In this document: positions 25,236 to 36,200 of the stretch, piece after piece
Numbering within the stretch: the first letter of the stretch is position 1
Layout: the number at the start of each line of letters is the position of its first letter
Assembly: GCA_934467415.1 (NCBI GenBank)
Contig: CAKSLQ010000009.1
Span: forward strand, 1 to 64,000
DNA length: 64,000 nucleotides
Direction: 5' to 3'
Origin: an uncultured Eubacteriales bacterium
Lineage (GTDB): Bacteria > Bacillota > Clostridia > Oscillospirales > CAG-272
The notes under the pieces: generated by a model
Databases searched by the model: none
What the model was told of the DNA's origin: nothing
What the model saw: only the letters and a program-made list of their open reading frames with translations
Position numbers and translations under genes: made by a program

Positions 25236-25267
25236 CGCGTTTGCGCGCGGATGCGGGCGCGCAAAAC

Positions 25268-25306
25268 GCAAAAAAGAAGAGAGCCGAAGCTCTCTTCTCT
25301 TTTTGC
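25268..25306 (-). terminator. terminator of the first SLH gene
   Basis: AAGAAGAGAGC, CGAA, GCTCTCTTCTC stem with T-runs on both strands; it lies 12 bases after the leftward stop codon. Confidence 0.88.
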
Positions 25307-25317
25307 TGTGTCGCTAA

Positions 25318-28300
25318 TTACTTAACGATCTTGAAGACCGTCAGATCAAGCGTGCCGTTCTTGGAGTCGTAGTCAGCATACGCGGAAAGCGTAACCGTCA
25401 GCGTCTCGTAGTCAGCAGCGCTCTTGTCGACAGAACCCGTCGTGAACTCAGCAAGGCTTGCATAGTCGCTGTAGGACTCATCCTTGCCGGGAACGATGAT
25501 GGTCTTGCCGACCATTGCTGCAACGAAGTTGTCAAGGACACCCTCGGTAGGCTCGGTGATCTCAGCGATTGCATCTGCGCCCAGCGTGTAGGTGTAGTAT
25601 GCCTTTGCATCCTTGAAGTCTTCCATCGTAGCAACATCGCTGAACTTACCGTTCGCCTCTTCAGCAACGATAGCGTTGTCGAATGCGTAGTCGTTCTTGT
25701 CGATGCCGGTAACGTCAACCGTAACAACCTTAACGTTGATCTTGGTGGGCGTTGCCTTGTCAACCAGGCCGGGGATCGTGATGGAGGTGTCATCCTCGAA
25801 GTCGAGACCTGCGAGGTTAGCCTCAACGAGGTCGTCGTTGTCGATCAGCTCGAGAGCTGCTTCAACAACCGTCTTCGTGGTGGTCTTCTCGAGATCAGCA
25901 TCCTCGGTGAGGTGGAGCAGATCGCCCTTCTTGAAGCCCTGGATCGTGGTAGCATCGTCGATCTTGTCAACGGTGACCTTGATGGAATCAACAGCCTTCA
26001 GGGTCTTGAGGTCGAACAGGTTGGAGACCGTAACTTCGTACTTGTCATCCTCGGTAGCGTCGATGTCTACAGAGTAGTCAGCCAGTGCGATGTAGTAGGT
26101 CTCGTTAGCCGTTGCCGTGCTGGAGGTGTAGCCCCAGTAGGTGGTGAGAACGCTCGTATCCTTCAGGGTAGCGCCGTTCAGATCCATAACGATCAGCGAG
26201 GAGTTTGCAGAGAGGAAGTAAACCGTGCCCGCAGTAACATTCAGCGAGCGGCTGTCCTTCTGGACACCGGTGCGGACGCCAACCTTGTTGCCGTTGATCA
26301 CTGCGATAACGGTATCCTTGTTGAGCGTAACGCGAGCTGCGTCATCCTCATCGTTGGTAGCCTGGATCTTGTTGGTCTTTGCGGTGGTCTCGGAGAAGAC
26401 CAGACCGGCCTTGTCGGAGCCTGCAACCAGCGTAGGCGTGGTGTCGTTGCCGCTGTTGTATGCGGGAACAGCTGCGAGATCATAGACGCCGTCCTTCTCG
26501 TTGACTGCGTAGAAGATTGCTGCGCCGTTGAGCGCTGCTCTGCAAGCCTCGAAGTCAGCCTTCTTGTTGTAGGTGTCGCCGATCATGTCGTAGTACTTTG
26601 CAGTCTCGCCGAGGTCGAGCTTGCTCTTGAACTCGGTCTTGTCTGCATTGTAGGTGCCGTAGTAGAAGTTCTTGACAGAAGCGAGCTTCCACTTGCCGGT
26701 TGCGGTGTCGAGAACCGCGATACCAACGTAGCCGTTGTCATCGAGGTAAACGCCCTTGGTCAGCTTATCCGGATAATCTGCGTCCTTAACGTCGAGCAGG
26801 TTAGCCATCTTAGCGGCATCGGTGGTAGCGATGACGAAGTCGAAGGAGTTCTCATCGTTGCTGGACTTAGAGGAGGTCTTCTCCATGTAGACAACGTTGC
26901 CGTCCAGCTCAATGTACTTGACATTGTTCTTGCCGGCCTCGAGGTCATTGACGAAGCCCTTGATTGCAGCAGCGTAGTTCTCATAGAGAGACTTGCTGTT
27001 GTTGAACTGGAAGTCGAATGCGCCCTTGAATGCAACATCCTTGTTAGCGCCGTCGATCTTGACAGTTTCCTTGTTTGCGTTGAAGCTGGTCAGTCTGCCT
27101 TCCTTGAAGGCGCCGGTCTGTGCAACGGTCAGGATGTTGTCGAGCTTGTTGTAGCTGTAGAACATGAAGTCGCCGGACTTGACAGTCTCGCCTGCGAGCT
27201 TGGTGTTCATTGCATCCTCGCCGTTAGACTTGCTGACGGACTTGGTAGCGTCGGTGATCTTGGTGTTCGAGGAAACGAGTCTCTCTTCGAAGTAGGTGTT
27301 GTCGCCGTCGAAGTTCTTCGTCTGGGTGGAGACGTAAGAAGCGATAGTCACGAAGGAAGCGTCCTTCGAGGTGGGCTGGTACTTGATCGTGCGGTTGAAG
27401 TACTGGCCGAAGCTGTAAGGCGTGTAGTAAACGTTCAGCGTGTCAGCCTCGCCCTTGCCACCGTCAACAACGTAGTACTCAACCTTGCCGTAGGTGTTGT
27501 CGCCGACATAGCCGTCCTTCGAGGTGTACACGAAGTTGCCGGACAGCTCGTTGATGTTGGCAGCCTTGACCCAACCCTTGTCATTCTTCTCAACAAAGGT
27601 GTAGAGGTTGATGTTGTAAGACTTGCCGTCGTTCTTGAACTTGGAGCCGTCAAGGGTCAGGGTCTTGTTGGCCTCATCCCACTTGATGTTGCCTGCGTTG
27701 CCGAGGTTCTCAACAACCGTGTAGGTCTCGAAGTCAGCATAGACAACGGATGCATCGGAGTTGTCAGCGATGACGTCGTAATCCTTCTCGAAGTCGGCAA
27801 CAGCCTCATCAACGAAGAGGGTAACGGCGCGGCCGAGGTACTCAACCTTTGCAACATCGGTCAGGCCGAGGTCAGCAACTGCGATCTCCTGCTTGAAAGA
27901 AGCATAGATGTCATTGCCGTCCTTATCCTTCTTGCCGGTGTTGTACGTGCCGTCAACGACGACGGTATCGACATCGTCATCATCAGCAGCCTTAACAAAC
28001 GCGGTGATCGTACCGTTGATCTCGCCCGAAGCGTAGCCGGAGTCAACCAGCATGGTCTTGCGCTCGATCTTCTTGTCGGTGATTGCTTCGGTCAGACCCT
28101 TGTCATCGGGGTACAGGATCTTGTCGTTGAGCGGGTCAACAACTGCGATGACGGTGTTGAGCATATCCCAGATAATCTGAGAGGTCTCGCCGCGGGTCAG
28201 AGCAGCCTTGTAGTTGACGTTCTCAACATTGTCGGTCAGACCGAGCTTCTGAGCTGCGAGGATGTAGCCGTAGGGGTAGTTCATGTCTGCGGTCTCATAG

Positions 28301-28713
28301 CCGAGCGCACGAACTGCCATAACGAGCATATCCTGGTAGGTGATCGGATCGTTGGGGCCGAACACGCCGTTGCCGCGACCTGCTACGACCTTTCTGCCGT
28401 AAACATAGTCAATGGCCGTGCCGTACTCGGTAACGTCCTTGAATGCGGTGCTCGTCTTGTCTGCGTTCCAGACCTCAACGCGGGTCTCACCCGAGAGGGT
28501 CTGTGCAAAGAAGAGAGCGGCCTGATAACGGGTAACGCCGTTGTCAAGCATGAGGTTGCCCTTTTCATCGCCCTTCATGATCTTGAGGGCAACAAGGTGC
28601 TGTGCAGCGTCGGTGTAATCAGCCTTGCTTGCAGCACCGGTCGTGATGACAGCTGCGCTCAGGATCATGAGCGTTGCCATTACGAGGGCGAGAAACTTCT
28701 TGAAATTTCTCAT
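25318..28713 (-). CDS. S-layer-type protein with N-terminal SLH domains (paralogue 1)
   Basis: This 1131-residue exported protein has a signal peptide (residues 1-28) and three SLH repeats at about 33-195. Examples are YQAALFFAQTLSG, then NGVFGPNDPITYQDMLVMAV, then TRGETSQIIWDML. SLH triplets bind pyruvylated secondary cell-wall polymer. The remaining 930 residues are beta-rich, Asp/Lys/Val/Thr-rich and lack Cys. Blocks shared with the two SLH neighbours include FGQYFNRTIKYQPTSKD and SGDFMFYSYNKLDNILTVAQ. The gene uses a visibly narrower, less GC-extreme codon set than its neighbours, typical of very highly expressed genes, so it is my best candidate for the main S-layer protein. AAAGGAG precedes the start. 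Confidence 0.88.
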   Translation of the reverse strand: MRNFKKFLALVMATLMILSAAVITTGAASKADYTDAAQHLVALKIMKGDEKGNLMLDNGVTRYQAALFFAQTLSGETRVEVWNADKTSTAFKDVTEYGTAIDYVYGRKVVAGRGNGVFGPNDPITYQDMLVMAVRALGYETADMNYPYGYILAAQKLGLTDNVENVNYKAALTRGETSQIIWDMLNTVIAVVDPLNDKILYPDDKGLTEAITDKKIERKTMLVDSGYASGEINGTITAFVKAADDDDVDTVVVDGTYNTGKKDKDGNDIYASFKQEIAVADLGLTDVAKVEYLGRAVTLFVDEAVADFEKDYDVIADNSDASVVYADFETYTVVENLGNAGNIKWDEANKTLTLDGSKFKNDGKSYNINLYTFVEKNDKGWVKAANINELSGNFVYTSKDGYVGDNTYGKVEYYVVDGGKGEADTLNVYYTPYSFGQYFNRTIKYQPTSKDASFVTIASYVSTQTKNFDGDNTYFEERLVSSNTKITDATKSVSKSNGEDAMNTKLAGETVKSGDFMFYSYNKLDNILTVAQTGAFKEGRLTSFNANKETVKIDGANKDVAFKGAFDFQFNNSKSLYENYAAAIKGFVNDLEAGKNNVKYIELDGNVVYMEKTSSKSSNDENSFDFVIATTDAAKMANLLDVKDADYPDKLTKGVYLDDNGYVGIAVLDTATGKWKLASVKNFYYGTYNADKTEFKSKLDLGETAKYYDMIGDTYNKKADFEACRAALNGAAIFYAVNEKDGVYDLAAVPAYNSGNDTTPTLVAGSDKAGLVFSETTAKTNKIQATNDEDDAARVTLNKDTVIAVINGNKVGVRTGVQKDSRSLNVTAGTVYFLSANSSLIVMDLNGATLKDTSVLTTYWGYTSSTATANETYYIALADYSVDIDATEDDKYEVTVSNLFDLKTLKAVDSIKVTVDKIDDATTIQGFKKGDLLHLTEDADLEKTTTKTVVEAALELIDNDDLVEANLAGLDFEDDTSITIPGLVDKATPTKINVKVVTVDVTGIDKNDYAFDNAIVAEEANGKFSDVATMEDFKDAKAYYTYTLGADAIAEITEPTEGVLDNFVAAMVGKTIIVPGKDESYSDYASLAEFTTGSVDKSAADYETLTVTLSAYADYDSKNGTLDLTVFKIVK

Positions 28714-28785
28714 TGTTTTTTTCTCCTTTACGAATTTTTTTGGATACCGCCGTACACCTGTCGGTATCGGTTTTATCCTGATGTT

Positions 28786-28814
28786 ATCTTACTTCATGGC
28801 GGCTTTTTTTGCAA
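28786..28814 (-). promoter_or_regulatory. promoter of SLH paralogue 1
   Basis: On the minus strand there is TTGCAA (28814-28809), 17 bases, then TAAGAT (28791-28786). Both hexamers and the spacing are identical to those of the paralogue 2 promoter at 32714-32742. The leader is about 65 nt and contains a GATACCGACAGGTGTACGGCGGTATC inverted repeat. Confidence 0.65.
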
Positions 28815-28914
28815 GGGGTTTTTCCAAGATGTAACGAAACTGTAATAATAAACCCCCTTTAGAAATGTTTCGGCCGCTTTTTTGTCAGAATGGTGACAGA
28901 ATGGGGGGGAACAC

Positions 28915-29315
28915 AGGCGCGGGTCGTCGAGGCGCCGACCCCTACCGGGTTTGTGCGTGATTCGGCTCCCCTGTGCAAGGGGAGCTGTCAACGAAGTTGA
29001 CTGAGGGGTTGTTTCTTTGCTTTGCAACAATCCCTCCGTCATGCTCCGCATGACACCTCCCTTTGCACAAGGGAGGCAAATGTAGATTGCGTACGGTCGC
29101 GGCGGGAGACAGACGGCGCCCCTACGGTTGGGTGGGGGTTCTCTGCCTTTTCGGTAGGGGTCGTCTCTTGGCTTCCCCGTTGGGGAAGCTGGCGCCGTAG
29201 GCGACTGATGAGGGACTGATGTAAGCAAAACGTTCCGCATTGCTGTGCCGACTGCCTGCAAGCCCTCATCCGTCACGGCAAGCCGTGCCACCTTCCCCAC
29301 CGGGGAAGGCTTGGA
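28915..29315. repeat. mosaic hairpin repeats between SLH paralogues 1 and 2
   Basis: In the 683-bp gap: a GGTCGTCGAGGCGCCGACC/CCCTACCGGG unit (about 28921-28950), a complete type B element (28967-29073), a CAGACGGCGCCCCTACGG unit and a complete type A element (29170-29312). The first inner hairpin of the type B copy is GTCAACGAAGTTGAC. Apart from the promoter and terminator the gap holds nothing else. Confidence 0.8.
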
Positions 29316-29328
29316 TGCGGCGGGGACG

Positions 29329-29358
29329 CAAAAAGCTCCCCCGAGGGGGGAGCTTTCG
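29329..29358 (-). terminator. terminator of the second SLH gene
   Basis: GCTCCCCC, CTCG, GGGGGAGC stem followed on the minus strand by TTTTTGC. Confidence 0.8.
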
Positions 29359-29396
29359 CATTGGGTTTTTGCTTTGGTCTTCGCTTAATGCCGGGT

Positions 29397-32300
29397 TCAG
29401 CCGCCGTAGGGCATGAGGACGCGGGCCACGTTCAGCGTGAGCGCGCCGGTGTTCTCATCATACTCGGCCATAATCATCAGCATCATCGTGATCGAGGCTG
29501 CGCCCTCGTAGTCATCGCGGTCGGCCTCGGGCACGAGAATCTCCATGCCCGCGGTATCGAGGATGAACTGATCGAGCACGCCTGCGACCGGCTCGGTGAT
29601 CTCATTCGTCACCGATGCATCCAGCGGATAATCGTAGCCGGAGAAATCCTTGCGGATCTCGACCTCGGTCGAGCCGAAGCCGTTTTCGCTGTAGGCATGG
29701 TTCAGCGCAAGGCGCGTGAAATCATACTTATCCGTGTCAAGCCCGGTCGCGTCGATCGTGACGACCTTGGCGAGAACAGACGCCAGCGCGTCGGGCAGGT
29801 TCAGCGCGCCGCCGTTTACGCGAACGGTGTCCGCGTCGGTGAAGGTCAGGTCGGATGCCTTGACCTCGACCTGTCCGTTCTTCGTCTCATTCAGCAGGCA
29901 GGCCGCCTTGAATGCGGCGAGAATGCTCACGCCGGCATGGGAAATCACGCCGTCCTCACCCGCGTACAGCGCCTTCGTGAGGTCGAGCGCCGGCACGGTG
30001 TCGGTGTTGAAGCTCTTCGACGCGACGACCTGCATGGCGCGGAGGTCGAGCAGGTTGGTGACGGTGACGGTGTACTTCTCCTTCACCTCTTCCCCGCTCG
30101 ATTCGACCGTGAGCTCGGTGCCGCGGAGCGGCGCATAGTAGGTCTCCGCGCTGTTTTGCGCACGGCTCTCGCCCCACGCCCCGACATCGGCGAAGCTGCC
30201 GCTGAAGACGGGCGCGTCAAACTGCGCGACAATCAGGTCGGAGGAGGCGGCATAGAACTTCGCCGCGCCCGTGACCGAGAACTTCGCCTTCTGCACGCCG
30301 ACGCGCACGCCGACGCGGCCGTTCTTGTCCACGAGGGCAATCACGGTCTCGCTGTCCAGGGTGACGCGGGACGCGGACACGTTTGCATCCGGGTCAGCCT
30401 TGATGTGGTTGGTCTTGGCGGCCGTATCCGAGAAGACAAGGCCTGCATCCACGGTCGCATACTTGACTGCGCCCGCCGCAGAGCCGAGGCTGTACACGCC
30501 GTCCTTTTCCCCGGTGACGGCGAAGATGCCGCCGCGGATCAGCGCGTCGCGCAGGGCGACGTAGTCCGCATACTTCGTATAGGACGCGCCTGCAATGTCG
30601 GTGTAGGTCGCGAGCGTGCCGATGCTGCCGCTCGTCTTGTATGCGTCGGCCGCCGCGTCATAGCCGACCGCCATCTTGTCCACGGAGACGAGCTTCCATC
30701 TGCCGCTTGCGGTGTCGAGCATCGCGAGCTGCACATTGCCGTCCTTATCGAGGACGAAATCGGCGGTGTACTCCAGCTTGTCGGCGTCGGTCTTCAGCAG
30801 CTTCGCCAGCAGCTCGCGATCCGTGCTGACAACGGCGAAGTCGTGCGCGGCCGTGCTCTTCTCGCCGCTGTAGGCCTCGAGGAAGACGATCCGGCCGTCC
30901 GCCTCGACGAAGCGGACATTGTTTTTGTCCTTCTCATAGGACTTGATGATGGATTCCACCGTGGCCTTATTGGCTGCAAAGCTTGAATAGGGTGCGTCAA
31001 AGCCGCCCTTGAAGCCGAAGCTCTTCTGCGCGCCGTCAATGCGGACGCTCTCGCCCGAGGCGTTGACGCCGGTCAGCTTGCCGGTGCGGAAGCCGCCCGC
31101 ATTCTGTGCGACGGTGAGGATGTTGTCCACGGCATTGTAGTAGTAGAACATGAAGTCGCCGGACTTCACGCTCTCCCCTGCAAGGGTGACGCCCTGCGCC
31201 GCCTCGCCGTTCTTCTTCGAGACCGACGCGGTGGCTGCGGTGACGCGCGAGGTCGTGCCGAGGAGGTACTCGACGAAGTTCGACTTCACGCCGTCCGCGT
31301 TCTCGACCTTTGCGGCCTCATAGCTGCCGACCGTCACAAACGCGGTGTCCTTCGAGGTGGGCTGATACTTCAGCGTGCGGACGAAATACTGACCGAACGC
31401 ATAGGGCATATAATAAATATGAAGCGTTTTGACCGTTTCGCCGCCCTGCTTCGTCTCGCGGACGATGTAGCGCACCGCGCCGTTTGAGTTTGCGCCGGTG
31501 TAGCCGTCCTTCGCGCTGTAGGCGAAGTTTGCGAGGAAGGTGTCGCCCGCCGTCTTCGTCCAGCCGTCCTTGGTGAAGCTGTAGAAGGCGGTCGCATACT
31601 TGTCGGTGGTGTACTTCACGCCGTCGAGCAGGATCTGCGACGTGCCGTCGTCGTTTTTGATGACCTTGATGCTGCCCGCGTCGCCGAGGTTCTCCACGGC
31701 GGTCAGCGCGTCGCTGTCCGCAAAGACGACCTTCGCGTCCGCGTCGTCTGCATCCACGTCATACTTCGAGAAGAAGTCCTCCGCCTTGCAGTTGACATAG
31801 AGCGTCATGGGCAGCCCGAGGTAGTCGATCTTCGGCGTTTTTTCGGTGATGCCGAGGTCGGCCGCCGCCAGCGTGTAGGCCGCGCCGTTGTATTCGACCG
31901 TGACGGTGTCCGCCGCGTCCTTCTTGCCCGCCTCAAAGCGCTTGACCGTGACGGTCAGCTTGCCGTCGGCAAAGCCCGCGCGCTCGAGATAGGTCTCGCG
32001 CTGAATCTTGCCGGGGCCGAGCAGCGCGCCGTAAGCGGAGTTGTCCTGCTTGCCGGGGTAGATCAGCTCGTTTGTGATCGGGTCGGTCACCGCAAGCTCC
32101 GTGCCGAGCATGTCCCAGACGAGCTGTGCGGTCTCGCCGCGGGAGAGCGGCTCTTTGTAGCGGATGCTGTCGATGTTGTCGGTCAGCCCGAGCTTTTCGG
32201 CGGCGAGGATGTGCCCGTAGGGGTAGCTCATATCCGCCGTCTCGTAGCCGAGGGCGCGAACCGCGAGGACAAGCATATCCTGATAGGTGATCGGATCGTT

Positions 32301-32660
32301 GTAGCCGTAAATGCCGTTGCCGCGGCCGAGGATGAATTTCATCCCGGCGAGGTAGTCGATCGCCGTGCCGTATTCGGGCACGTCGGTGAAAATGGCGCTT
32401 TTGTCTGCGTTCCAAACCTTGGTGTCAGTGTTTCCGGTGATTGCCTGAACGAAGAACAGAGCCGCCTGATAACGGGTCACGCTCTGATCGAGCATGAGGT
32501 TGCCGTTCTCATCGCCCTTCATGATGCCGATGGCCGCCAGATGATGCGCCGCGTCGGTATAATCCGCGCCGCGCTTCGCCGCGCCGGTCGTGATGACGAC
32601 CGAGCCCGCGATCATCAGGGTCGCCAGCATCAGGGCAAGAAATTTTCTCAAATTTCTCAT
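29397..32660 (-). CDS. S-layer-type protein with N-terminal SLH domains (paralogue 2)
   Basis: This 1087-residue exported protein has a signal peptide (1-27) and three SLH repeats (about 32-195; YQAALFFVQAITG, then YGYNDPITYQDMLVLAVRAL). The beta-rich tail is collinear with paralogue 1: FGQYFVRTLKYQPTSKD and SGDFMFYYYNAVDNILTVAQ are clear matches. Codon use is strongly GC-biased like the genome, unlike paralogue 1, so it is probably less expressed or more recently relaxed. AGAAGGAGA precedes the ATG. It could be an alternative S-layer subunit or a minor surface protein. Confidence 0.87.
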   Translation of the reverse strand: MRNLRKFLALMLATLMIAGSVVITTGAAKRGADYTDAAHHLAAIGIMKGDENGNLMLDQSVTRYQAALFFVQAITGNTDTKVWNADKSAIFTDVPEYGTAIDYLAGMKFILGRGNGIYGYNDPITYQDMLVLAVRALGYETADMSYPYGHILAAEKLGLTDNIDSIRYKEPLSRGETAQLVWDMLGTELAVTDPITNELIYPGKQDNSAYGALLGPGKIQRETYLERAGFADGKLTVTVKRFEAGKKDAADTVTVEYNGAAYTLAAADLGITEKTPKIDYLGLPMTLYVNCKAEDFFSKYDVDADDADAKVVFADSDALTAVENLGDAGSIKVIKNDDGTSQILLDGVKYTTDKYATAFYSFTKDGWTKTAGDTFLANFAYSAKDGYTGANSNGAVRYIVRETKQGGETVKTLHIYYMPYAFGQYFVRTLKYQPTSKDTAFVTVGSYEAAKVENADGVKSNFVEYLLGTTSRVTAATASVSKKNGEAAQGVTLAGESVKSGDFMFYYYNAVDNILTVAQNAGGFRTGKLTGVNASGESVRIDGAQKSFGFKGGFDAPYSSFAANKATVESIIKSYEKDKNNVRFVEADGRIVFLEAYSGEKSTAAHDFAVVSTDRELLAKLLKTDADKLEYTADFVLDKDGNVQLAMLDTASGRWKLVSVDKMAVGYDAAADAYKTSGSIGTLATYTDIAGASYTKYADYVALRDALIRGGIFAVTGEKDGVYSLGSAAGAVKYATVDAGLVFSDTAAKTNHIKADPDANVSASRVTLDSETVIALVDKNGRVGVRVGVQKAKFSVTGAAKFYAASSDLIVAQFDAPVFSGSFADVGAWGESRAQNSAETYYAPLRGTELTVESSGEEVKEKYTVTVTNLLDLRAMQVVASKSFNTDTVPALDLTKALYAGEDGVISHAGVSILAAFKAACLLNETKNGQVEVKASDLTFTDADTVRVNGGALNLPDALASVLAKVVTIDATGLDTDKYDFTRLALNHAYSENGFGSTEVEIRKDFSGYDYPLDASVTNEITEPVAGVLDQFILDTAGMEILVPEADRDDYEGAASITMMLMIMAEYDENTGALTLNVARVLMPYGG

Positions 32661-32713
32661 GTGTGTTCTCCTTCTCTTCTTTCGGTGCGGGCGCTGCCGC
32701 GTTCCGTGAGCCT

Positions 32714-32742
32714 ATCTTAACAAAGGAGAAACGGGATTGCAA
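32714..32742 (-). promoter_or_regulatory. promoter of SLH paralogue 2
   Basis: On the minus strand there is TTGCAA (32742-32737), 17 bases, then TAAGAT (32719-32714), the same boxes as at 28786-28814. Just upstream lies a GCTGACA direct repeat. Confidence 0.65.
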
Positions 32743-32834
32743 GGCTTGTCAGCAAGCTGTCAGCAAAGCGTTACATTTCGCGTTTTTTTGAATTTGAATC
32801 TGTAAGATTTGCGCCTTTTTTTGCCGCAGGCGGA

Positions 32835-33210
32835 AGAAAGTGCGGCGGGAGACAGATGGCGCATGACGGTGTGTACACAGTTCCCTTCTTTCCGTAGGGG
32901 CGACGCTATTTTAGGCTTCCCTTGGGGGAAGCTGGCGCGTAGCGCCTGATGAGGGACTGATGTAAGCAAAACGTTCCGCATTGCTGTGCCGACTGCCTGC
33001 AAGCCCTCATCCGTCAACTTCGTTGACACCTTCCCCAACGGGGAAGGCTTGGTTTGTTCGCGCACGGTCGCGGCGGGAGACAGACGGCGCCCTACGGTGT
33101 GTGCGTAACACCTCATCCACCGCTGACGCGGTCCCCCTTCCCCCACTGGGGAAGGCTTGGTTAGAACGGTTCGGATGCGGGCGACCAATGGTCGCCCCTA
33201 CGGTTGGGTG
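32835..33210. repeat. mosaic hairpin repeats between SLH paralogues 2 and 3
   Basis: In the 612-bp gap: a CAGATGGCGCATGACGG/CCGTAGGGGCGAC unit, a complete type A element (about 32913-33051) whose second inner hairpin is GTCAACTTCGTTGAC, a CAGACGGCGCCCTACGG unit, half of a type A element and a GGGCGACCAATGGTCGCCC hairpin (33180-33198). No gene is seen. Confidence 0.8.
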
Positions 33211-33222
33211 GGGCCGCGCCGC

Positions 33223-33260
33223 GCAAAAAGCCGCCCGGCGGGTGCCGGGCGGCTTTTTTG
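33223..33260 (-). terminator. terminator of the third SLH gene
   Basis: GCCGCCCGGC, a GGGT loop, GCCGGGCGGC stem with A-run and T-run flanks; works on either strand and ends the leftward gene. Confidence 0.88.
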
Positions 33261-33272
33261 TATGAATTTTGC

Positions 33273-36200
33273 TCAGATTTCGGGGACGGTGATCGTCTCG
33301 TTGGTGGGACCTTCGGTCTCGGGGTCTCTTGCTGCGGGGATATCCTCGCCGCTTGCGACAACGCCGATAATCTCACCGACACGGACGACGACCGCGTTCA
33401 GCGAATTTGCATCCGGATCGTAGTCGAGGTATGCGTAGTAGGTGACGCGGACGCGGAGCGAGCCTGCGTAGTTCCAGATCGTCTCGTAGTTGCTATCGAC
33501 GGCGGGAATCAGATAGTCGCTCCAGCCGTTCCAGCGGAACCAGTGCTGCGAGCAGATCAGACCGTTCTTGCCGGCGTTCATCGTGGTGATTGCACCGTCG
33601 ACGATGGCATCGGTTGCATCCACGCCGTTGACATAGTTGCGGCGGATTGCAAACGTGCCGTCCGGGCAGGTGGTGTCCTCCAGATCGACGACCTGGTAGT
33701 TTGCACGGTTGGAGTCGTTGTCCTGGTGGAAGATGTACGAATCCGCGAAGCTGTACTTCTTGTAGTCCACGCCGGCGCCTGCATCGAGGTCGATGAAGGT
33801 GACGTTCAGCGTATCCAGCGTCTGATACTTGACATCGGTCGTCTGGTCATAGGCGACCTTTTGGCCGGGCTTGCCGTCCTTGGGCATCGTGACAAACTGG
33901 ATGCGGTCCGCTGCCGCGAGCCAGGAGAAGCCGCCGTAGGTGTAGTCGCCGTTCTCGACGTAGACTTCGCCGAACGAGGTGAGCTTGACCTCATTGTTCT
34001 CTGCATCGACACGGATGACCGCGGTGACGCTGTTGATGACGTCCTCGGTGATCGGCTCGGCGTCGGTGGAGACGAGCGTGATGCTCTCGTTGCGGTTGGT
34101 GCGCAGGTTGATGAGGTTCTTATACTCGTGCTCGTAGAGCTTCTTGCCGTTGTCATCCTCGACGGGGTTGCCGCTTTCATCCAGCTTGAGACGGCTCTCG
34201 ATATACTTGGAAGCCGCGCCGAACAGGTAATAGCCGATGCCGTCGTCCTTGTCGGCGGTCTCGCCGGTGTGCCAGATGCTTGCGGTGTTGCCCTTATAGG
34301 TCTCGGACAGCGTGGAGGCGGGATCGTAAATAATCAGCGCCTTGCTGTCGGAGCGGAGAACCTCTGCGGCCGCGGAGAGCCACAGCGAGTTGATCTCGGT
34401 GGTCTTCTTGCCGAGCTCGCCGGTGACGGCTGCATAGCCATCCCCCGCGATCACGATGGCAACCGTGTCCGCGCCGGTGACATAACGGTCGGTGGGAATG
34501 CCGATGTAGTTGGTGCCCACAAACTTGTTGGACTTGCCGAAGCCGAAGGAAACATCCGCGTTCGAGCCGCTTGCCTGAATCACGGGAGCACCCAGGATAC
34601 CGGCCGTCTTGTTGCCGTTCTTGTCGACGTACTCGCCATCAAACTTCTTCGTGCCGGCTGCATACAGCTCAAGGAAGCCGTCGCCGTCACTGTCCTCGCT
34701 GAGGTAGATCGCGCCGTTTGCCTTGAACAGGTCGTACAGCGTGTTCTTCGTCCAGATGCCGAGCTTGTTGCGCTCCTCCGCGTTCTTGAAGCTCTGCGTC
34801 TCGTCGCCGCTTCTCGTGCGGACCGTCAGACTCTCGACCTTGACCGTCTCAATCTTGGCGGTCTCGGGGTTGTAGACCTTGACCACGGCGTTGCCGTTCT
34901 CAAAGCCGATGTCCCAGACCTCGTCGTCATTGTTCACGGCCTTCTTGTGATCCTTCATCGTCTTCTCGATGTCCACGATCACATAGTCGCCGCAGACCAG
35001 GTTGTCTGTGTCGGAATAGGATTCGATATACGCGATCTTGCCGTCATACTCGAGGTAACGGACGTTGATCTCGCCCTTCTTGTAGCTCGAGAGGATGGGC
35101 TGGAGGCGCGTCTCCTCGATCGCCTCGTATGCATCCGTGCCCGCCAGAATACCGGTGGCCGCGTCCATGTTGCCGAGGATGCCGATCGCCAGCGCGTCGC
35201 CGTCGATCGTGACGGTCTGTGCCTTCTTGTTCAGGCCGGACAGCGTGCCGGTCTGCATCGTGCCGAGGTTGGCCGCCACATACAGCTTATTCGTCAGCTT
35301 GTTGTAGTTGTAAATCATGAAGTCGCCCGACTTGATCTCCACGCCGGAGAGCTTCGTGTCCTTCGCCAGCTCGCCCTTCGCCTTGGAGACGGTCAGCGTG
35401 CTGTCGCCGGGGGTGTACTTCGAGGTCGAGCTTGCCATCGAGGTCGTGCCGGCAAAGCGCTCGATAAAGTTGGTGCGGTTCTCTGCCGTCTTGGCAGCGC
35501 CGTTTGTGGTGTCATAGACCGGTGCGGCCGCATAGGTGCCGATCATGGTGAAGGCAGCCGCCTTGTTGCCGTTCGAACTGTCCTTGTAGGTGCGGGACGC
35601 ATACTGGCCGAACGTGTAGGGGATGTAGACCAGCTCGTCGTACACGCCGTCATCGTCGTAGTCATACGCGTCGATGCGGAAGTAGCCGAGGCTTTCGAGC
35701 TTCTTTACAAGCTCGTCGTAGGTCAGCTCCGCAAAGACCTTCGCCGCGTTGTCGGTGTAGGTGAGAATCGTCGGTGCGGCGACCTTGGAATCCGCGAACT
35801 TGACGGTCGTCTTGTTCAGCGACAGGGTCTCCTTGGTTTTGTCATACTTGACGACGTTCAACTCGCCGAGGTTCTCGTAGACGTCGGGATCGGTCATCTC
35901 GGCGTAGATCACGCCGATGTCACCCTTGTCAAGCTCAGCCTGGGTCGGCGTCTTGGAGTCGAAGACCAGCGTGAAATGCTTGCCGATGAGATCCGCCTCG
36001 CTGACACCGGCGGTGGGGCCGCCCTCCACGGGGAAGGTCCATTCATCGGTGTGCTTGACATTCTTGTCATCGGTGTAGGTGTAGGTCATCGTGATCTTGT
36101 CCTTAGCCGCATAGGAATAGCCGTCAAGCTTATACTTTTCGGTTGCGACGAGGACAAACTCCATGCGGGACGAAACCTTGAAGTTGCGCTCAAGGTACGT

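Noticed and set aside
25912..28845. A 977-residue open frame antisense to SLH paralogue 1
   Set aside because: It is the codon-bias shadow of the real gene: no ribosome-binding site, no domain, Val/Leu/Asp/Gly-skewed composition, and it runs through the paralogue's promoter.
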